Shown: positions 25,829 to 38,000, counted from the first letter of the stretch. The stretch: 64,000 nt of DNA from Dillenia suffruticosa (GCA_033439265.1 JAVTVX010000027.1:4107001-4171000), one strand, 5' to 3'. Notes: generated from the letters alone by a model not told the origin. Translations and numbers: made by a program.

Positions 25829-28098
25829 ATGTGATGACCTTCAGGAAAATTATGCACATCAACCTGTTTGCTAATTTTTCCCTTTGGAACTTACTAAAGT
25901 TGTTTGGTGGTCAACCAAAGTTTTTGCTACCATTGCACGCCACTATAGCATCATTTACATAAATTTCTTGTCACAATATCTGCATTTATATTGCATCTTG
26001 TATCAACAATTCCCTAATTGGAGCTGATTCTTATTCAGAATTTTCTGTTCACAACTAAAGATGAGGATTCACAATTGAAGGCCATTGATTTTGGCTTGTC
26101 AGATTTTGTCAAACCAGGTGACTGCTTATTTAAGTATTTTGATTTCTTGCTGGATATTTAAATATATCAGCTTTGTGTGGTGCTTACTTGTTTATTATGT
26201 TGTTTATGGTTTTAACAGATGAGAGGCTTAATGACATCGTAGGCAGTGCTTATTATGTAGCACCTGAAGTCCTTCATAGATCTTACAGTACAGAAGCCGA
26301 TGTATGGAGTGTAGGTGTGATAGCATATATTCTACTGTGTGGCAGCCGTCCATTTTGGGCCCGCACAGAATCTAGTATCTTTAGAGCTGTTCTCAAAGCT
26401 GACCCTAGTTTTGATGAGCCCCCTTGGCCTTCTCTAACTTCTGAGGCCAAGGACTTTGTCAAGCGCTTATTGAATAAAGATCCACGGAAAAGAATGAGTG
26501 CTGCTCAAGCCCTTTGTGAGTGCTGCTTGCTGAAAGATTTCCTGTCCTCTTTTTCTAAAACTTCAACTTACTGCTGACAAATGATACTGCAGGCCATCCC
26601 TGGATTAAAGATTATAGTGATGTAAAGGTCCCCCTTGATATACTTATATTCAAGCTAATGAGGGTTTATATGCGCTCATCATCTCTTCGGAAAGCTGCTT
26701 TAAGGGTGAGTGCTTGACATTGCCTTTTTGTTTTTAATTTGTAAAATTGCAGATATAATGCCAAATTAATTTCCCTTGAACAGGCTTCTAAAACATCATC
26801 AAATTACTTACTACTTTTAGTATATTGTAAAATGTTATACAATTTAAAAAAAAAAAATAATTTCCTATCACAATTGGTATTGCAGTATATCGCTTGTTTA
26901 TTTTAATAAACCGTTTCTCATTTTAATTTATTCGCATTTGTCCTACAGGCTCTGTCTAAGACATTGACGGTGGATGAGCTCTATTATCTAAAGGAGCAGT
27001 TTACACTGTTGGAGCCATGTAAAAATGGCACTATAAACTTGGAGAATATTAAAGCGGTTGGTTTCTGTTGAGGACATCCAATTATTTTCAGCTTTGCTAA
27101 TAATGCCTTACAAAATTTCCTCCCCTGCTGTAGGCATTGATGAAAAATGCTACCGATGCAATGAAGGAATCACGTGTTGATGATTTTCTAGTGTCGGTAG
27201 GCCCTAAGGATTGCTAAACTATTTTCTTCTGTATAATTTTCTTTGGTATTTGACTTCTACGCGATTAACTCCTAGGTCTTCTTTGACAGCTGAATGCTCT
27301 TACGTACAGAAGAATGGATTTTGATGAATTTTGTGCTGCTGCTTTAAGTGTCTATCAGCTTGAAGCACTTGACCGTTGGGAACAACACGCTCGTTGTGCC
27401 TATGAAATCTTTGAGAAAGATGGGAACAGGGCTATTGTTATTGAGGAATTGGCTTCGGTATATTCCATTGTTATTATTATTATTATTTTTTGGAGATATG
27501 TGAATGTTCCAGCCTCAACATTAAAGGCCAAGAAAGACTACGCTTTTATCATGCATACTTATAGATATGAATAGATCTTATCGGTTTTTTCCCTTCTTGG
27601 GAAAAAAAGGGAAAAAAATGCAATACTAAAGCTTCCCACCAAGCATGTGGGCTTTTTTATTTATTTTTAATAATTTAGAAAAAGCTCGCATCCAGGAATT
27701 GAACCCAAAGTAGATACACAGATGAATGAATTAGAACTTTATGTGGTAATGTGATATGCAGCAACAAATGACATGTTGACCTGGGGCAGCTGAACAATTT
27801 GACCTTCCTTGTGCTTTTATTGATTCTTGATGAAACTAAAGCAATTGATTTGAGCTAGTTATATGGGAACTATGGGTTTGGCAACCCCTTTTTTAACTTT
27901 TAAATCAATATGTCGATTCTTTTTTAACATTTATGAATTTGAAAAACATTTTTGCAGGAACTCGGCCTCAGCCCTTCTGTTCCAGTTCATGCTGTTCTAC
28001 ATGATTGGCTCCGACACACCGATGGGAAACTCAGCTTCCTTGGGTTTGTGAAATTGTTGCATGGTGTGTCTAGCCGGACCTTTGCCAAAGTACAATAA
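23003..28098 (+). CDS. CRK: CDPK-related protein kinase (CRK)
   Basis: Plant Ser/Thr kinase at the plasma membrane. Exons: 23003-23566, 24858-24988, 25218-25259, 25400-25508, 26039-26117, 26219-26515, 26593-26705, 26949-27056, 27134-27196, 27290-27457 and 27958-28098; 604 residues, normal for CRKs. MGLCNSKP gives an N-myristoylation Gly2 and a palmitoylatable Cys4. Residues 5-148 are a Pro/Lys-rich variable region. In the kinase domain (about 150-412) are the Gly loop GRGHFG (157-162), Lys182 in [12 protein letters not shown] (Asp278), DFGLSDF (Asp299) and VAPE. The C-terminal 160 residues correspond to the degenerate EF-hands of CRKs: loops such as [11 protein letters not shown] lack the usual acidic ligands, so calcium-independent, calmodulin-type control is expected from family knowledge. 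All introns are GT-AG. It is probably orthologous to At3g50530, next to a PGM-like gene as in Arabidopsis. Confidence 0.95.
27600..27770 (-). repeat. SINE-like element in CRK intron 10
   Basis: The minus strand reads CTAATTCATTCATCTGTGTA, then TTTGGGTTCAATTCCTGG (a good B box), then an A-rich stretch. Intron 10 is 500 bases, longer than its neighbours. No target-site duplication found. Confidence 0.45.
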
Positions 28099-29463
28099 CA
28101 GCTCCGGTGCTTGTAGAACCCTTCAAGAATCAATGGTTGTCCTATGCTGTTTGATCAATAAAAATTGCAACTATGAAGTGGAAGAAACTCCCCACGACCT
28201 TGTTTTCCAGGCTGCAATGATGGACTAGTATTGGCTCCATACCACAATCGTGTAAACAACCCTAACAGATTGTGCAAGATTCATGATGCAAACCTTGGAG
28301 CTTTTTCCTCACTGAAGCACTGCTCACAAGAGTTTCCTGCTGTAAAGTTAAAGTGTGTTTAAATTGCAGGTGAGAATATTTCTCAACTGATTACTATTTC
28401 TGTCAAATTGGACTGATCTGACATATCCGAACCATTACTTGTTTCTCGTAATTATATCTCCCCCATGTTAACTTTTAACCACGTGCCGTCTGTCTAGTTT
28501 TTTCTTTTTGGTTCATACCGGGGCTCGAACCCGAGCCGTCTGTCTAGTTTCGATAAGCTGATCTAATTGCTATCTCTGTTTTCATAGAAAATGTGCTGAC
28601 TTATGTTTGTTGAGGTCCGGACTCCAGAATATAAGAGGTACCATTTGAATAGGTGTACTGTTTGTATATGTAATTCGGGGGTTGCTTGGCACCCATTTTG
28701 CAGAATTCACCGCCGAAAGAGTTTGAATTTTCGATAAAAAATTATAATTAGGAGGGTTGTTTGTTGCCTTGTAATTCTTGTAGAACTCTTGGTCCGCTTA
28801 TAAGTTTAAAGGCAATTGTTGTATTGTGTCCTGCTGAATTTTTGTTTTGATCTACCTGATGTTTTTTTGGGAATATTTACTTGCATAAATTGTGCTAATC
28901 TAGTGTCTATTCAGAATGAAGTAATCCAGGATGCTTTTCTTTTGGAATGGTCCTTCCTTACCCAAGGATACTTGAATCAATCAGCCGAGAATTGATTGAG
29001 GATGTTTCATGTCGTGTGCCCATTGTGATGGGTTAAAGGCCTAGTTTGGGAGCCTTCCACTAGCATACAAACGTGGCACTTTCTTTACTTTTCTTTTTAA
29101 TATTTTTTTAGAATAAAATAAAAGAATTTTAATATAGAAATGTGTTTTTCAAAATTTTTATAAATTTCTTTTATCGATTAGTAAAACGTTTGTGATGGTA
29201 AGAGCCGGAGGGTAAAGGGTATAAAAATATAAGTGATTTTTGTTTAGTTTTCTCCCCCTCCCACATTGTCATTGGTAATGTAAAATTTTAAAGATAGTAG
29301 AGATCGTCGAAGCCGATGCTACTTTTGGTTTGTCCAAATCATGTATCCATCAGAATTGAAAATTAAATAAAAGAAAATGCATTAATCAAAATCAGAATTA
29401 TAATCAGTTGATAATTTTTTTTAATTATGAATTAAAATCAACGAAAAATAAAATTATTAAAGG
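28099..29463. other. Intergenic: CRK 3' flank
   Basis: No gene seen. About the first 700 bases are of gene-like composition and may include the CRK 3' untranslated region and a possible intron in it. Contains the small retroposed insert at 28501-28534. Confidence 0.5.
28485..28550 (-). mobile_element. 34-base tRNA-3'-like retroposed fragment with 16-base TSD
   Basis: A perfect 16-base direct repeat (GCCGTCTGTCTAGTTT at 28485-28500 and 28535-28550) encloses 34 bases. On the minus strand these read as a T-arm-like GGGTTCGAGCCCC, then GGTATGAACCA and an A-rich tail. Either a strongly 5'-truncated SINE or a retroposed tRNA 3' half. Confidence 0.6.
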
Positions 29464-29690
29464 TTTTTTTTTTTTTACTTGATCACGAGTATTCAATTTA
29501 TTCGATTAATTTAGTTTGAGTACGCGGGACACAATTTAGAGATAAGTTTTTCCGGTGTCTTTTTTTTATTATTATTTTCAATATTTTTTTATTTTTAAAG
29601 TTGAATTTGAAATTTTGTTTAAGAAAATTTAAAATTTAAGATTTTCATTAAAAAATTTTATTGATTCATTAGTATATCAAGGGGAGATTG
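29464..29690 (-). mobile_element. AT-rich SINE, minus orientation
   Basis: The minus strand reads TTGATATACTAATGAATCAA (head), CAAATTCAACTTTAAAAAT (B-box-like), CTTATCTCTAAATTG and AAATTAATCGAATAAATTG (body), then a poly-A of about 12. Same family as the 18865 element. Confidence 0.5.
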
Positions 29691-30580
29691 GTGTGAATAT
29701 TAAATATTAAAGTTTCGGTTGTTCTAAGAGTCCGAGCAAGACCTGTAGAATCTATATTTTTTTCAAAAGATAATCTCAAATGATGGTTTTTTTTTTTTTT
29801 ATATTATATAATTGATATATGAAATCATATTTTGATTAATTCGGAGTGAAACTTATATTGACCTATTTAAGATGATTATTCTTTTAATATAATTGTTTTA
29901 TGTTTAAAATATTAGTCAAATTAATAATTTTAATTAAAAAATTTAATATTATATCTTATTAAACGTGGATTGATTTCAAATAAATGGAAAAACCAATACA
30001 AACGAGAAAAACGAGGAGCGAGGGCGAGGAAAAGAGTAAGAAAGTCAGGGAACGAGACGACGTCGTTTTCGGGGTGTTTAACGAAAAAGGAAAGGGGCCA
30101 GTGGATTGGCCTTTTTCATGTTTTGTCCGACTGCAAATGCTACAGAAGTGGAAAGAAAATATTGAAATCTCACGCTTGAAATTCACCGGTTTTGTATGGA
30201 CATACTCTTATGTTTTTAAAAAACTGTTTAAAATAATATCATTTAAAAAATATTTTTAAAATTAATATCCATATATTTTAACTTAAATTCATAATATTAC
30301 TATTTATTAAACAGTAGCATAACTTATAGTATTATTTATTAAATAGTACACGAGTGTTATTTTTAGAATTTTTTTTGTACTGTTTTTTTCCTGATGTTAG
30401 TTCCGAACAAACCTCTGAAATTCTCACTTCAGCTTCTTTCTCTCTATTTCTCTCTCTCTCTCTCTCACGCATAAACATACATTTGACATCGTTTGTACCT
30501 TTGGAAATCTATTAATATTGCAGAAGCAGTGGCCTCGATTATTATTTTTTATCAAATCTTTCCTTTCCTTGTTGCTCTTC
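29691..30580. other. Intergenic: promoter region of the SAP-domain gene
   Basis: AT-rich. A GC-richer patch at 29980-30190 is open in more than one frame (up to 91 codons) but has no recognisable product. A short CT tract lies at 30445-30466, probably in the leader of the next gene. Confidence 0.45.
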
Positions 30581-33500
30581 ATGTCCGCAAGAGGAAAGAG
30601 ACATTCTTACGTCGACATCTCTTCTTCTTCTTCTTCTGACCAGGACGATGATAGTGAATTCGAAGACGAAGACGAGAATAGCGACGACGGTGTCATTAGC
30701 ATTTCCGATTCTTCTAGGTAATTCCCTTTAACCCTTTTTTTCCTTTAATCTTCAAATTCTCAATTAAAAGAAAATCAAATATTGGTTTGGTCTCTCCGTC
30801 CTCCATCTTTACTATGATTCTCACTTGCCAATCCTGCGGATGGGTTATTAGTTACGATGACAATGATGGAACCGACAGTGGCGAGGATCAAGATCGAACT
30901 GATTCTGATGAAGGGGAACAAGACGATGACTCACGTTGTAACAAAGTGATCGGTCTTCTACAAGGTTGGGGTTTTCCGTTCTTCAATTTTTATGAAATTC
31001 GTTCCATTCTGTTTTCTTCTGCATACGCCGTAATTTGTGGATTAGGGATTGGGCCAAACCTATTTCGGAGTTTTGTTCCTACTTATGGAATTCATTCTAC
31101 AGAAGAAAATGGCCATCTTCCATACCATGTCAGTATGCCGTAATTTGTGTTTTCATGAGATGGCCCAATCCTAATACCTGGTATCTTAGGTTGATTTGGT
31201 GTCTAAGTTTGTATATACGAACTTATCTTGTAAACTTCCCAGGCAATAGGGAAAGTCGTTTATTTGTGTTTTCATTTCGCCGTTCTCATTTAGATTACAT
31301 GAATGAACTTGGCTGTCACTGATTTTGAAAGTCGTTTTGATTGAGGTTTCTTCTCAATTTGCCCCAGTAACTTTTTTTATTTCATTCTTGTGTCAAATCT
31401 CCACATACTCTTCAGAAGGAAGTGAGCTTGAAGGACTAAATGTGAATGAATGTAAAGCATATCTCAGAAGGCATGGCTTGAGAATTTCTGGAACCAAAGC
31501 AGTATGCATACAGAGAATTCAAGAACACTGGAGGTACACTTTTTCCGTGACATATATTACCTAGAACTAGAAAATTTCTAGTCCTTCAATTTTTATGTCA
31601 AGAAATATATATATAACTTTAGAGAGCCTATGTCTTTTCTGTCGTGGTGAAAAATGATAATATTAACCGGAGAAGTTATAATAGGAAGAAAAGGCAAAGC
31701 ATATGCCTAGAAGAAATGGGACTAAACTTGTTTAGATGCACAATGCCCTGCAACTGCAACAAATACTCTGGAGGCACTGAGATGTTGAAGGATTTCTATG
31801 AGGTCAATGTGCCTTCTTGCATTGAGATAGGGCCATCCATATTTGTTAAGTTGTGCATGTGAAGAGTAGGCAATTCTGCTTTGATGAATTTTTTGTTATT
31901 TATGTCATATTGTCTAAACGAGTAAGTATTAAGCTCATACAGTTCTGCTTGTGTCACTTCATTTGTGTTTTTGGCAGTTTCCTCCACTAGTATCCATCTC
32001 TCCCGCTTCCTTATCCTTCTCAAAAGTTTCTTTAGTCATTCTCCACTGTTTTATTTTATTTTTCACTGTTTTCCCATTTAAAATTCTCATTGCAAGCTTA
32101 TACAGTTCTGTTTTCTCATCTAAAGCAAGGATGAGACGCAAGAAAGTGCTTTTACATTTGAATTATTCATTTTTTCCCCCTTTCCCATTCACCTATCATC
32201 TTTTCTACATTAAGCATTCTGTATCGTTGTTTCTATGTCTTAGGATAAAAGATGGAAACGGTGAAGTAATACACCCAGTGTCATCTTTTTCCATCAATTG
32301 TAAAGGTAAGTCATGCCTTTGGTTACTCTTTGTGCATCCGTCTCATTACTTGTGCAAGTTTGTGGAGATTAAGAATACTTTCCCTTTGCAGGTGATGTCT
32401 GCAAAGGAGATGTTGTTCTGTTTGTGCAGAAAGTATATAAGAAGTAATTTCTTTTTGTGGCTTTTCTTTATTTATCATCCGCGAGTAGAATTGTACTTGG
32501 GTTCTTCTACATGTTTTTTAAGTGACACAGATTTGACAAAGTGACAAGAACTGGGAAACTTCTGGGGAGAAGGACTGTTGCTGGGAGAGTTGTTAAGGAG
32601 AGCTATGGTGCATCCAAGCAGCAACATACCTTTACTGTAAGTCTAAGATCAAGGACATGGGACAATTGGAAGAAAATTTTAATTTCCCAGGTGGAACTGA
32701 TTCATTTTTCATCTCCAACATGGAACTTCATTAACCCATGTTGATGACCCTTCCCTTCATAGTTATGTTTTTCTCCTACCATTCCCCTCCTTTCTGTTTG
32801 CATCTATTCTTTTTTCCACATCCCATACATGAATGTCTTGTAGTTGGTCATCATTGACTGTGGCTTCTTTGACTTACAAGGTTGAAGTACTTTGGAGCAA
32901 GGGAGTTCAGAAATTGCCTCCGCTTTATCCTTTGCTTGTGAAGGGCCGTAATCTCTATAAGTTGAAGACTCTAAGACAGGCAAAATTACTGTCCAATTTA
33001 CTAGACTTTCCTCTCTGTTATTGCCCTAAAACTCATTGACTTACGTTTGTTTCTTCTCTGGTCTTTTACCTCGTAGCATTGGAATAACGAAGCAGAAAGA
33101 TTAGAAGTTCTTGCTGAAAAACACAATAGAGGAAATGCAGCAAGACTGGTTCGAGAAATGAGGAAAGCAAAGAGTTCAGGTGTGAAGTGTCAAAAGCATT
33201 TTCACCAAGCAAAATCATCCCAATTGAGACGAACAACTGAATCAAGGAAAGGCAGATGTGTTGATGCTGGGCAAAAGGCGTCAAGACCCAAGCATGCAAA
33301 ATCAAATGATCAGTGTCATAAGGCTCCTCGAGTTGAAAATTCGAATAAGAAGCGAAATACAATTGCAAGACCACCAAAATCTTCCTGGAAATGTCAGAGG
33401 CCCAACTATCCTAGCAGAGACATGCACCATAATCTGTATGGCCAATATCCTAGTTCAAGTTCTTCTCACTGTCTCCAAGGAGGAAATATTGGCATTTATT

Positions 33501-33706
33501 CAAACATGATGACTTATAATAGGCAATCCCATCACTTTCCAGCGCCAATTGAAGTACTCAATTGGAGAGGAGGTGGATTGTTGCGGTGTTCTACTTTTGG
33601 ATGTCCTGGTCTTGCAGCTGCAAGTTGTGTTGTTTCCTCCTGTTGGCAATGTTGTAGAATGAAAGGGAGGAGATGCGGCACCCATCATTCACAAGCGCCA
33701 CTTTGA
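30581..33706 (+). CDS. SAP-domain protein, similar to proteins annotated as zinc finger CCCH domain-containing protein 62
   Basis: Probable nuclear nucleic-acid-binding protein. Exons: 30581-30717, 30852-30964, 31416-31533, 32244-32305, 32392-32443, 32531-32636, 32881-32979 and 33077-33706; 438 residues. Residues 1-85 are Ser/Asp/Glu-rich acidic. Residues about 92-124 form a SAP fold (LNVNECKAYLRRHGLRISGT). They are followed by a conserved segment DVCKGDVVLFVQKVY, LGRRTVAGRVVKESYGA and LWSKGVQKLPPLYPLLVKGR. The last exon is basic and low-complexity, with a Cys-rich end in which I do not see a clean C-x8-C-x5-C-x3-H. The start is the ATG of MSARGKRHSYVD; an ATG 63 bases upstream is in frame. 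Intron 7 (32980-33076) begins with GC, and no GT donor fits the frame. The family name is from memory and only moderately sure; the gene itself is well supported. Confidence 0.75.
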
Positions 33707-34774
33707 TCGAAGTTTTTAACAGTTTGCACTCCAGTTGGTAATATCATCTGCCTTAAATATTTTTTGTGTTTCTTGATTGCACACACACACACACACACAC
33801 TGAACAGAACTTAGCATACCAATTTTCACATATAAAAAATTTTCTGTTATGACTTTAAGGCTAGAGTTGGATGTGAATACTTCCTGCTTTGATGAAACAT
33901 AGATTGCCAGTGTTATTTAGGGCCACACGAGTCCATTAAAGGATGAGGGGTGCAGAATTCACATTTTGTGTGGAAAAGATACTGACATTTCAGAATGAAT
34001 CATAAAGGTAGCGTGCTTCCAACATAGGCACCTAGTATTGTAGTTGACTTGGATCTGAGCACAGCCCAGGTGGCTCATTCTTTAGGTATTATCCAAAATT
34101 GCCTAATGCTCAGGATTGGGGTCAGAATTGATTTTCATATTATTTTTCTTTTCTAGCACAAGTTTTAAGCAGCCCCCCCTAGTCCTATTTTAAGGAACAC
34201 CTTGGGATCAAATATGTTAGGGTTCAAGTGAAAGTTTTCATCTCTCACGACTGAAATGCTTAGCTATACTATTTTCATTAGCGATACTGGATGGACTTAG
34301 TCATGTTTGGGCAACAACGCCTCAAGGGATTGTAATATTACCCTGCTGTCAGAAATTTTTATTACCTTAATCTTATTTTACATCACTGCTTAAAGCCTAC
34401 TACTAGTTTAGAGTTGATAATCTAGGAGTATTGTGTTAATAGAAAGCAGCTGGCATTAGGGTCACTAAATTAGTTAAGTTGGGAGGCATTCAAACTCATT
34501 TTGTTTTAAACACAAACTGAGTCAAGCTAAGTCTTATTTTTAGACAAGTCTAACAATTTTGTTCAAGTTCGGGATGAGCAGAGTCAAGTTTCAAATGGGA
34601 CAATCCACGTGTTAACATGTTATTTTTTGTATATCATCACGTGTAAGGTAAAAATTCTTAAAGATACACATGACAACATGTGTTGCCATTTTGTTTTATA
34701 TTTCTTACTATTACTAGACCCCTTTTATGTTATGTTACCATAAATATTAAAATATGTCAATATTCTGTACAATA

Positions 34775-34920
34775 TGTTGAGATATCAAATATTTGGAAGA
34801 ATATTTGACCTGGTTTCCTTTTATGTACATACTCTAGCTTGTATAAATATTCACTATAATACAATAAAATATAGAAAATTTTCTCTCATATATTAATTCT
34901 CTCTATTTTCTTCACCACAT
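34775..34920 (+). mobile_element. Possible LTR remnant (Copia-like)
   Basis: Begins TGTTGAGATATCAAATATTT and continues through TTGTATAAATATTCACTATA to a pyrimidine-rich end. This resembles the start, TATA and R region of plant Copia LTRs from memory. No primer-binding site or duplication seen. Confidence 0.3.
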
Positions 34921-35346
34921 AAAACGGCATTTCTATGTTCAAACTCAATTTTAATCAATTATTTCTTGCTTTCTTTGTTTTTTTACCAGGTTCATATAGG
35001 CTAAGCTAGTCAAACATGTTCATTGTCTTCATGTCATTAATTTGATGAAGATGGACAGAAACTTAAATATAGGAATGAATTTGTCATTAAGATTATTCCC
35101 AAGTTGTAATGCTTTTGTTATCTTTTTGGTTTTTTAAATTAAAAAAAGGTGGTGAAGAAGAGAACAGAGGATCAGTTGCTGTTCTAAATTGAACCAACTC
35201 CCACTGAATGACAAAGTGGAACCAGTGTTGTGTCAAAACCAATAAGATCCCTGATCCAGGAAAGTCATGAGTGGTGTCTTGATGAGGTACAGAAGCAGAT
35301 TCCAACCAAAATGAAATTATTAGTTGGGGGGTGGGGAGGGAGGGAG

Positions 35347-35349
<3 letters not shown>

Positions 35350-35382
<33 letters not shown>
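35350..35382 (+). repeat. (AG)n microsatellite
   Basis: About sixteen AG units. Confidence 0.9.
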
Positions 35383-35383
<1 letters not shown>

Positions 35384-35895
35384 CAATATTTCTAGCTTTA
35401 TCTTTTCTGTGATTTGCTAGACTCCTTGTGATTGTGATGAGTGATCCTTGGAAAGGGTAATATAGTGATTGGGGGTTTGGCGCAGGGCGCATTTAAAATT
35501 ATTGATCTCATGTACTGTCCCATCTTGATATCTATCACATAAGACTCCAATTTATGTACCCCACACTCAAATTGACGGCTCTTCCAAAAGAAAATATCAC
35601 CACTGCTCTTCACTGTTCGTTTGTGTTGCATTTTGTTTGCTGGTCTCTTGACCTAGCCCTGTTACCAAATTCCTTCTTCAGATTTTAAATTTAATTTTTA
35701 AAACACCTATATAAAGTTTTGTAATTTCATTTTGTTACAGATATGATTAATGTCATCAACAATCGTTTAATGGATGTAAACTTTTTGCTACTAATTTAGT
35801 GGCACTAGGATAAAAGAGAAAAGGCTTCTTGCTGGCAATCGTTGATGAAGACAGAGACAGGAGATAAAAAGGAAAAATGCTTTAAACTGATGAGT

Positions 35896-35897
<2 letters not shown>

Positions 35898-35963
<66 letters not shown>
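35898..35963 (+). repeat. (GA)n microsatellite
   Basis: About 33 uninterrupted GA units, among the longest in the window. Confidence 0.95.
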
Positions 35964-35967
<4 letters not shown>

Positions 35968-36051
35968 TCACAATCATTTTGTTATTATTTTGTTTGTACA
36001 TTAAAGTATTAAAATTTTGTTCATATGTAACAATACCCATAACCTTATTGA

Positions 36052-36080
36052 GACACACACACACACACATATATATATAT
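36052..36080 (+). repeat. Compound (AC)n(AT)n microsatellite
   Basis: ACACAC runs straight into ATATAT, about 29 bases. Confidence 0.9.
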
Positions 36081-36787
36081 TTATTGTGTAGGATTACTAA
36101 GAACATCATTCTATTCTCTAGTTTTATGTCTTTGTCAAAGAAAAGGAGAATCTACACTAAATGTTGGGTGGGGGGGGGTATGAGAATCCAAAATTACAAG
36201 ATGAGAAGGATGTTGGACGCTTTTTCTTGTGTACCCAATTGGAACACGAAATCCCATTATCATCCATGCAATGCAACACCTCACCTTGCCCCCCATTTCC
36301 AACCCTTTGGTGGGGTCTTCTCCTTTGCGTTCATCCCCTATACATGATTGATTTGGATTAAGACTCAAATTTTCTTTCCAGTTTCATACTCCTTTTACTT
36401 CGTCGTTTTCTTGATTTTGGGATATTCATTGTTGCAATGTAACATAGAAGATGATGAGGTCACTTTGCTTGTTGGATCTTTTCATGAGGAATACGAGATT
36501 AATAAAACTCTTTACACATGAACTAGTAAGTTGAATAATTACGAGAATTACATGACAATGGTTTCCGAAGGGGGGGTCATTAAGATACTTGATCAATTTC
36601 GTTTTTTCTCCTCATAAAATACCATGTAAAATTCACAAAAATTAAAAATTAAAATTACAAAGAGAAGAACATGTATAAATATGGCAGAATTTAATAAACA
36701 AATTTTTTTTAATATTTTGAGAAAATAGAAAGAAGATGAAAATATCCATACTATTCGTGCGCGATATCCCTAAAATCATAGTAAATG

Positions 36788-37735
36788 TCAAAAGAATCTA
36801 GGAGTAGAAGAAGGGCGGAGGTCAATCTCCTGGGTCCATGCGGCTTTGTCCTGAACATGCAATTGCCAGTAAGTCTGTGCCACCGCATCCGGGTCCATTC
36901 CTCCTTCTCCTCCTCCTCCACCACTTGCGCAACTCTGCTCTTCTCCCGTCGACAACCTCGGCAACATCGTCGCCGTTGTCGTATTTTGTACCCTGCATTT
37001 TCACATAAATTTTTCATAAGTTAATTTTTAAGGAACAAAAATGAAAATAAGAATTAATTAAATGGGCAAACCTTGTTGGACTTCCGATGAATCCATCGAT
37101 AATAACGTGTGCCACGTGTACACCCAACGGTTGAAACTCTCTGGCCAAACACTGTGAGAGAGCTCTCAATGCGAATTTTCCGCAGCCTAAGACGAGAAGA
37201 GAACACATAATACATGAAATGTAACAATCCTCCGATCGAAGAAAAATAAAAGAAAAGGTGAACCTAAATTAATTACATAATTCCGAAAAACCGGCAATGC
37301 CGGTAAGCGAAGCGGAGCAGCCGGTAAAGAGAATGGTCCCCTTCCCTCTATCCACCATTCCAGGAAGCACCTTATTCAAACCAATAAAACAATTCTCAAT
37401 TTTTCTGGGTACAGATACACAGAGAGAGAGAGAGAGTGAGAACCTGTTGAGCGCAGTGAAAAGCACCAACTGTGGAGACAGCTAGAGATTTATCAAAGGA
37501 ATCAATGCGAATGTCAGAGAAATTTGTGGGATGCCAAGACACAGGTTGATATGCATTATAAACTAAGACTTCGACAAATCCTAGAGAGAGAACTCCTTCG
37601 AATGCTTCTCTCACACTTCTCGAATCCGAACAATCTATTCGGATTGCAAAAACTTGGGCCTTTTCTTCCCGTGCTATTTCATCCGCAAATCTCGACAATC
37701 GTCCTGACCACCAAATTTGTCATTAATGAATATTG

Positions 37736-37807
<72 letters not shown>

Positions 37808-37944
37808 TGAGATTTGCCTAAGTCACGAGCGAGGATGGCAACGGTGTAGCCTTCGTGAGCAAACTTGCGAGCGATGGAACGGCCGAGTTTGGGGCCGACG
37901 CCTACAATGGCTGCAATGCCTCTTGACGAGGCTGAGCTCGCCAT
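36788..37944 (-). CDS. Atypical short-chain dehydrogenase/reductase (SDR), catalytic Tyr absent
   Basis: Rossmann-fold NAD(P)-binding protein. Exons on the minus strand: 37944-37818, 37703-37444, 37370-37277, 37186-37072 and 36992-36788; 266 residues. ATG at 37953 would add three residues (MRN). The dinucleotide motif is VGVGPKLG (residues 14-21, like TGxxxGxG). NAYQP stands where classical SDRs have NAG. FTGCSAS holds a candidate Ser (about 148). Where classical SDRs have YxxxK the protein has LCCGK, with Lys164 kept and Leu160 at the Tyr position. Then come FALRALSQCLAREFQPLGVH and HVIIDG. The C-terminus MDPDAVAQTYWQLHVQD is typical of this plant subfamily (At3g50560-like, from memory). Intron 1 has a GC donor; the others are GT-AG. 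Probably no classical reductase activity, or a changed mechanism. Confidence 0.9.
37738..37807 (+). repeat. (GA)n tract making up most of SDR intron 1
   Basis: About 70 bases of GA inside the 114-base first intron (37704-37817) of the SDR gene; a polypyrimidine (CT) tract in the transcript. Confidence 0.95.
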
Positions 37945-37999
37945 GTTTCGCATCTTTATAACAGAAATAGAGATGAGAAGAAGAAAAAGAACAGGTTAG

Positions 38000-38000
38000 A

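Larger units (their letters stand above)
33707..36787. other. Intergenic between SAP gene and SDR gene (convergent)
   Basis: Contains (AC)n at 33781-33800, an LTR-like stretch near 34775, and two long (GA)n tracts. 36130-36370 has open frames on both strands but no recognised protein. Confidence 0.5.

Noticed and set aside
31951-32544. 197-codon open frame in the SAP-domain gene
   Set aside because: Runs through introns 3-5 and across exons 4 and 5 in the wrong frame; no domain, hydrophobic low-complexity peptide.
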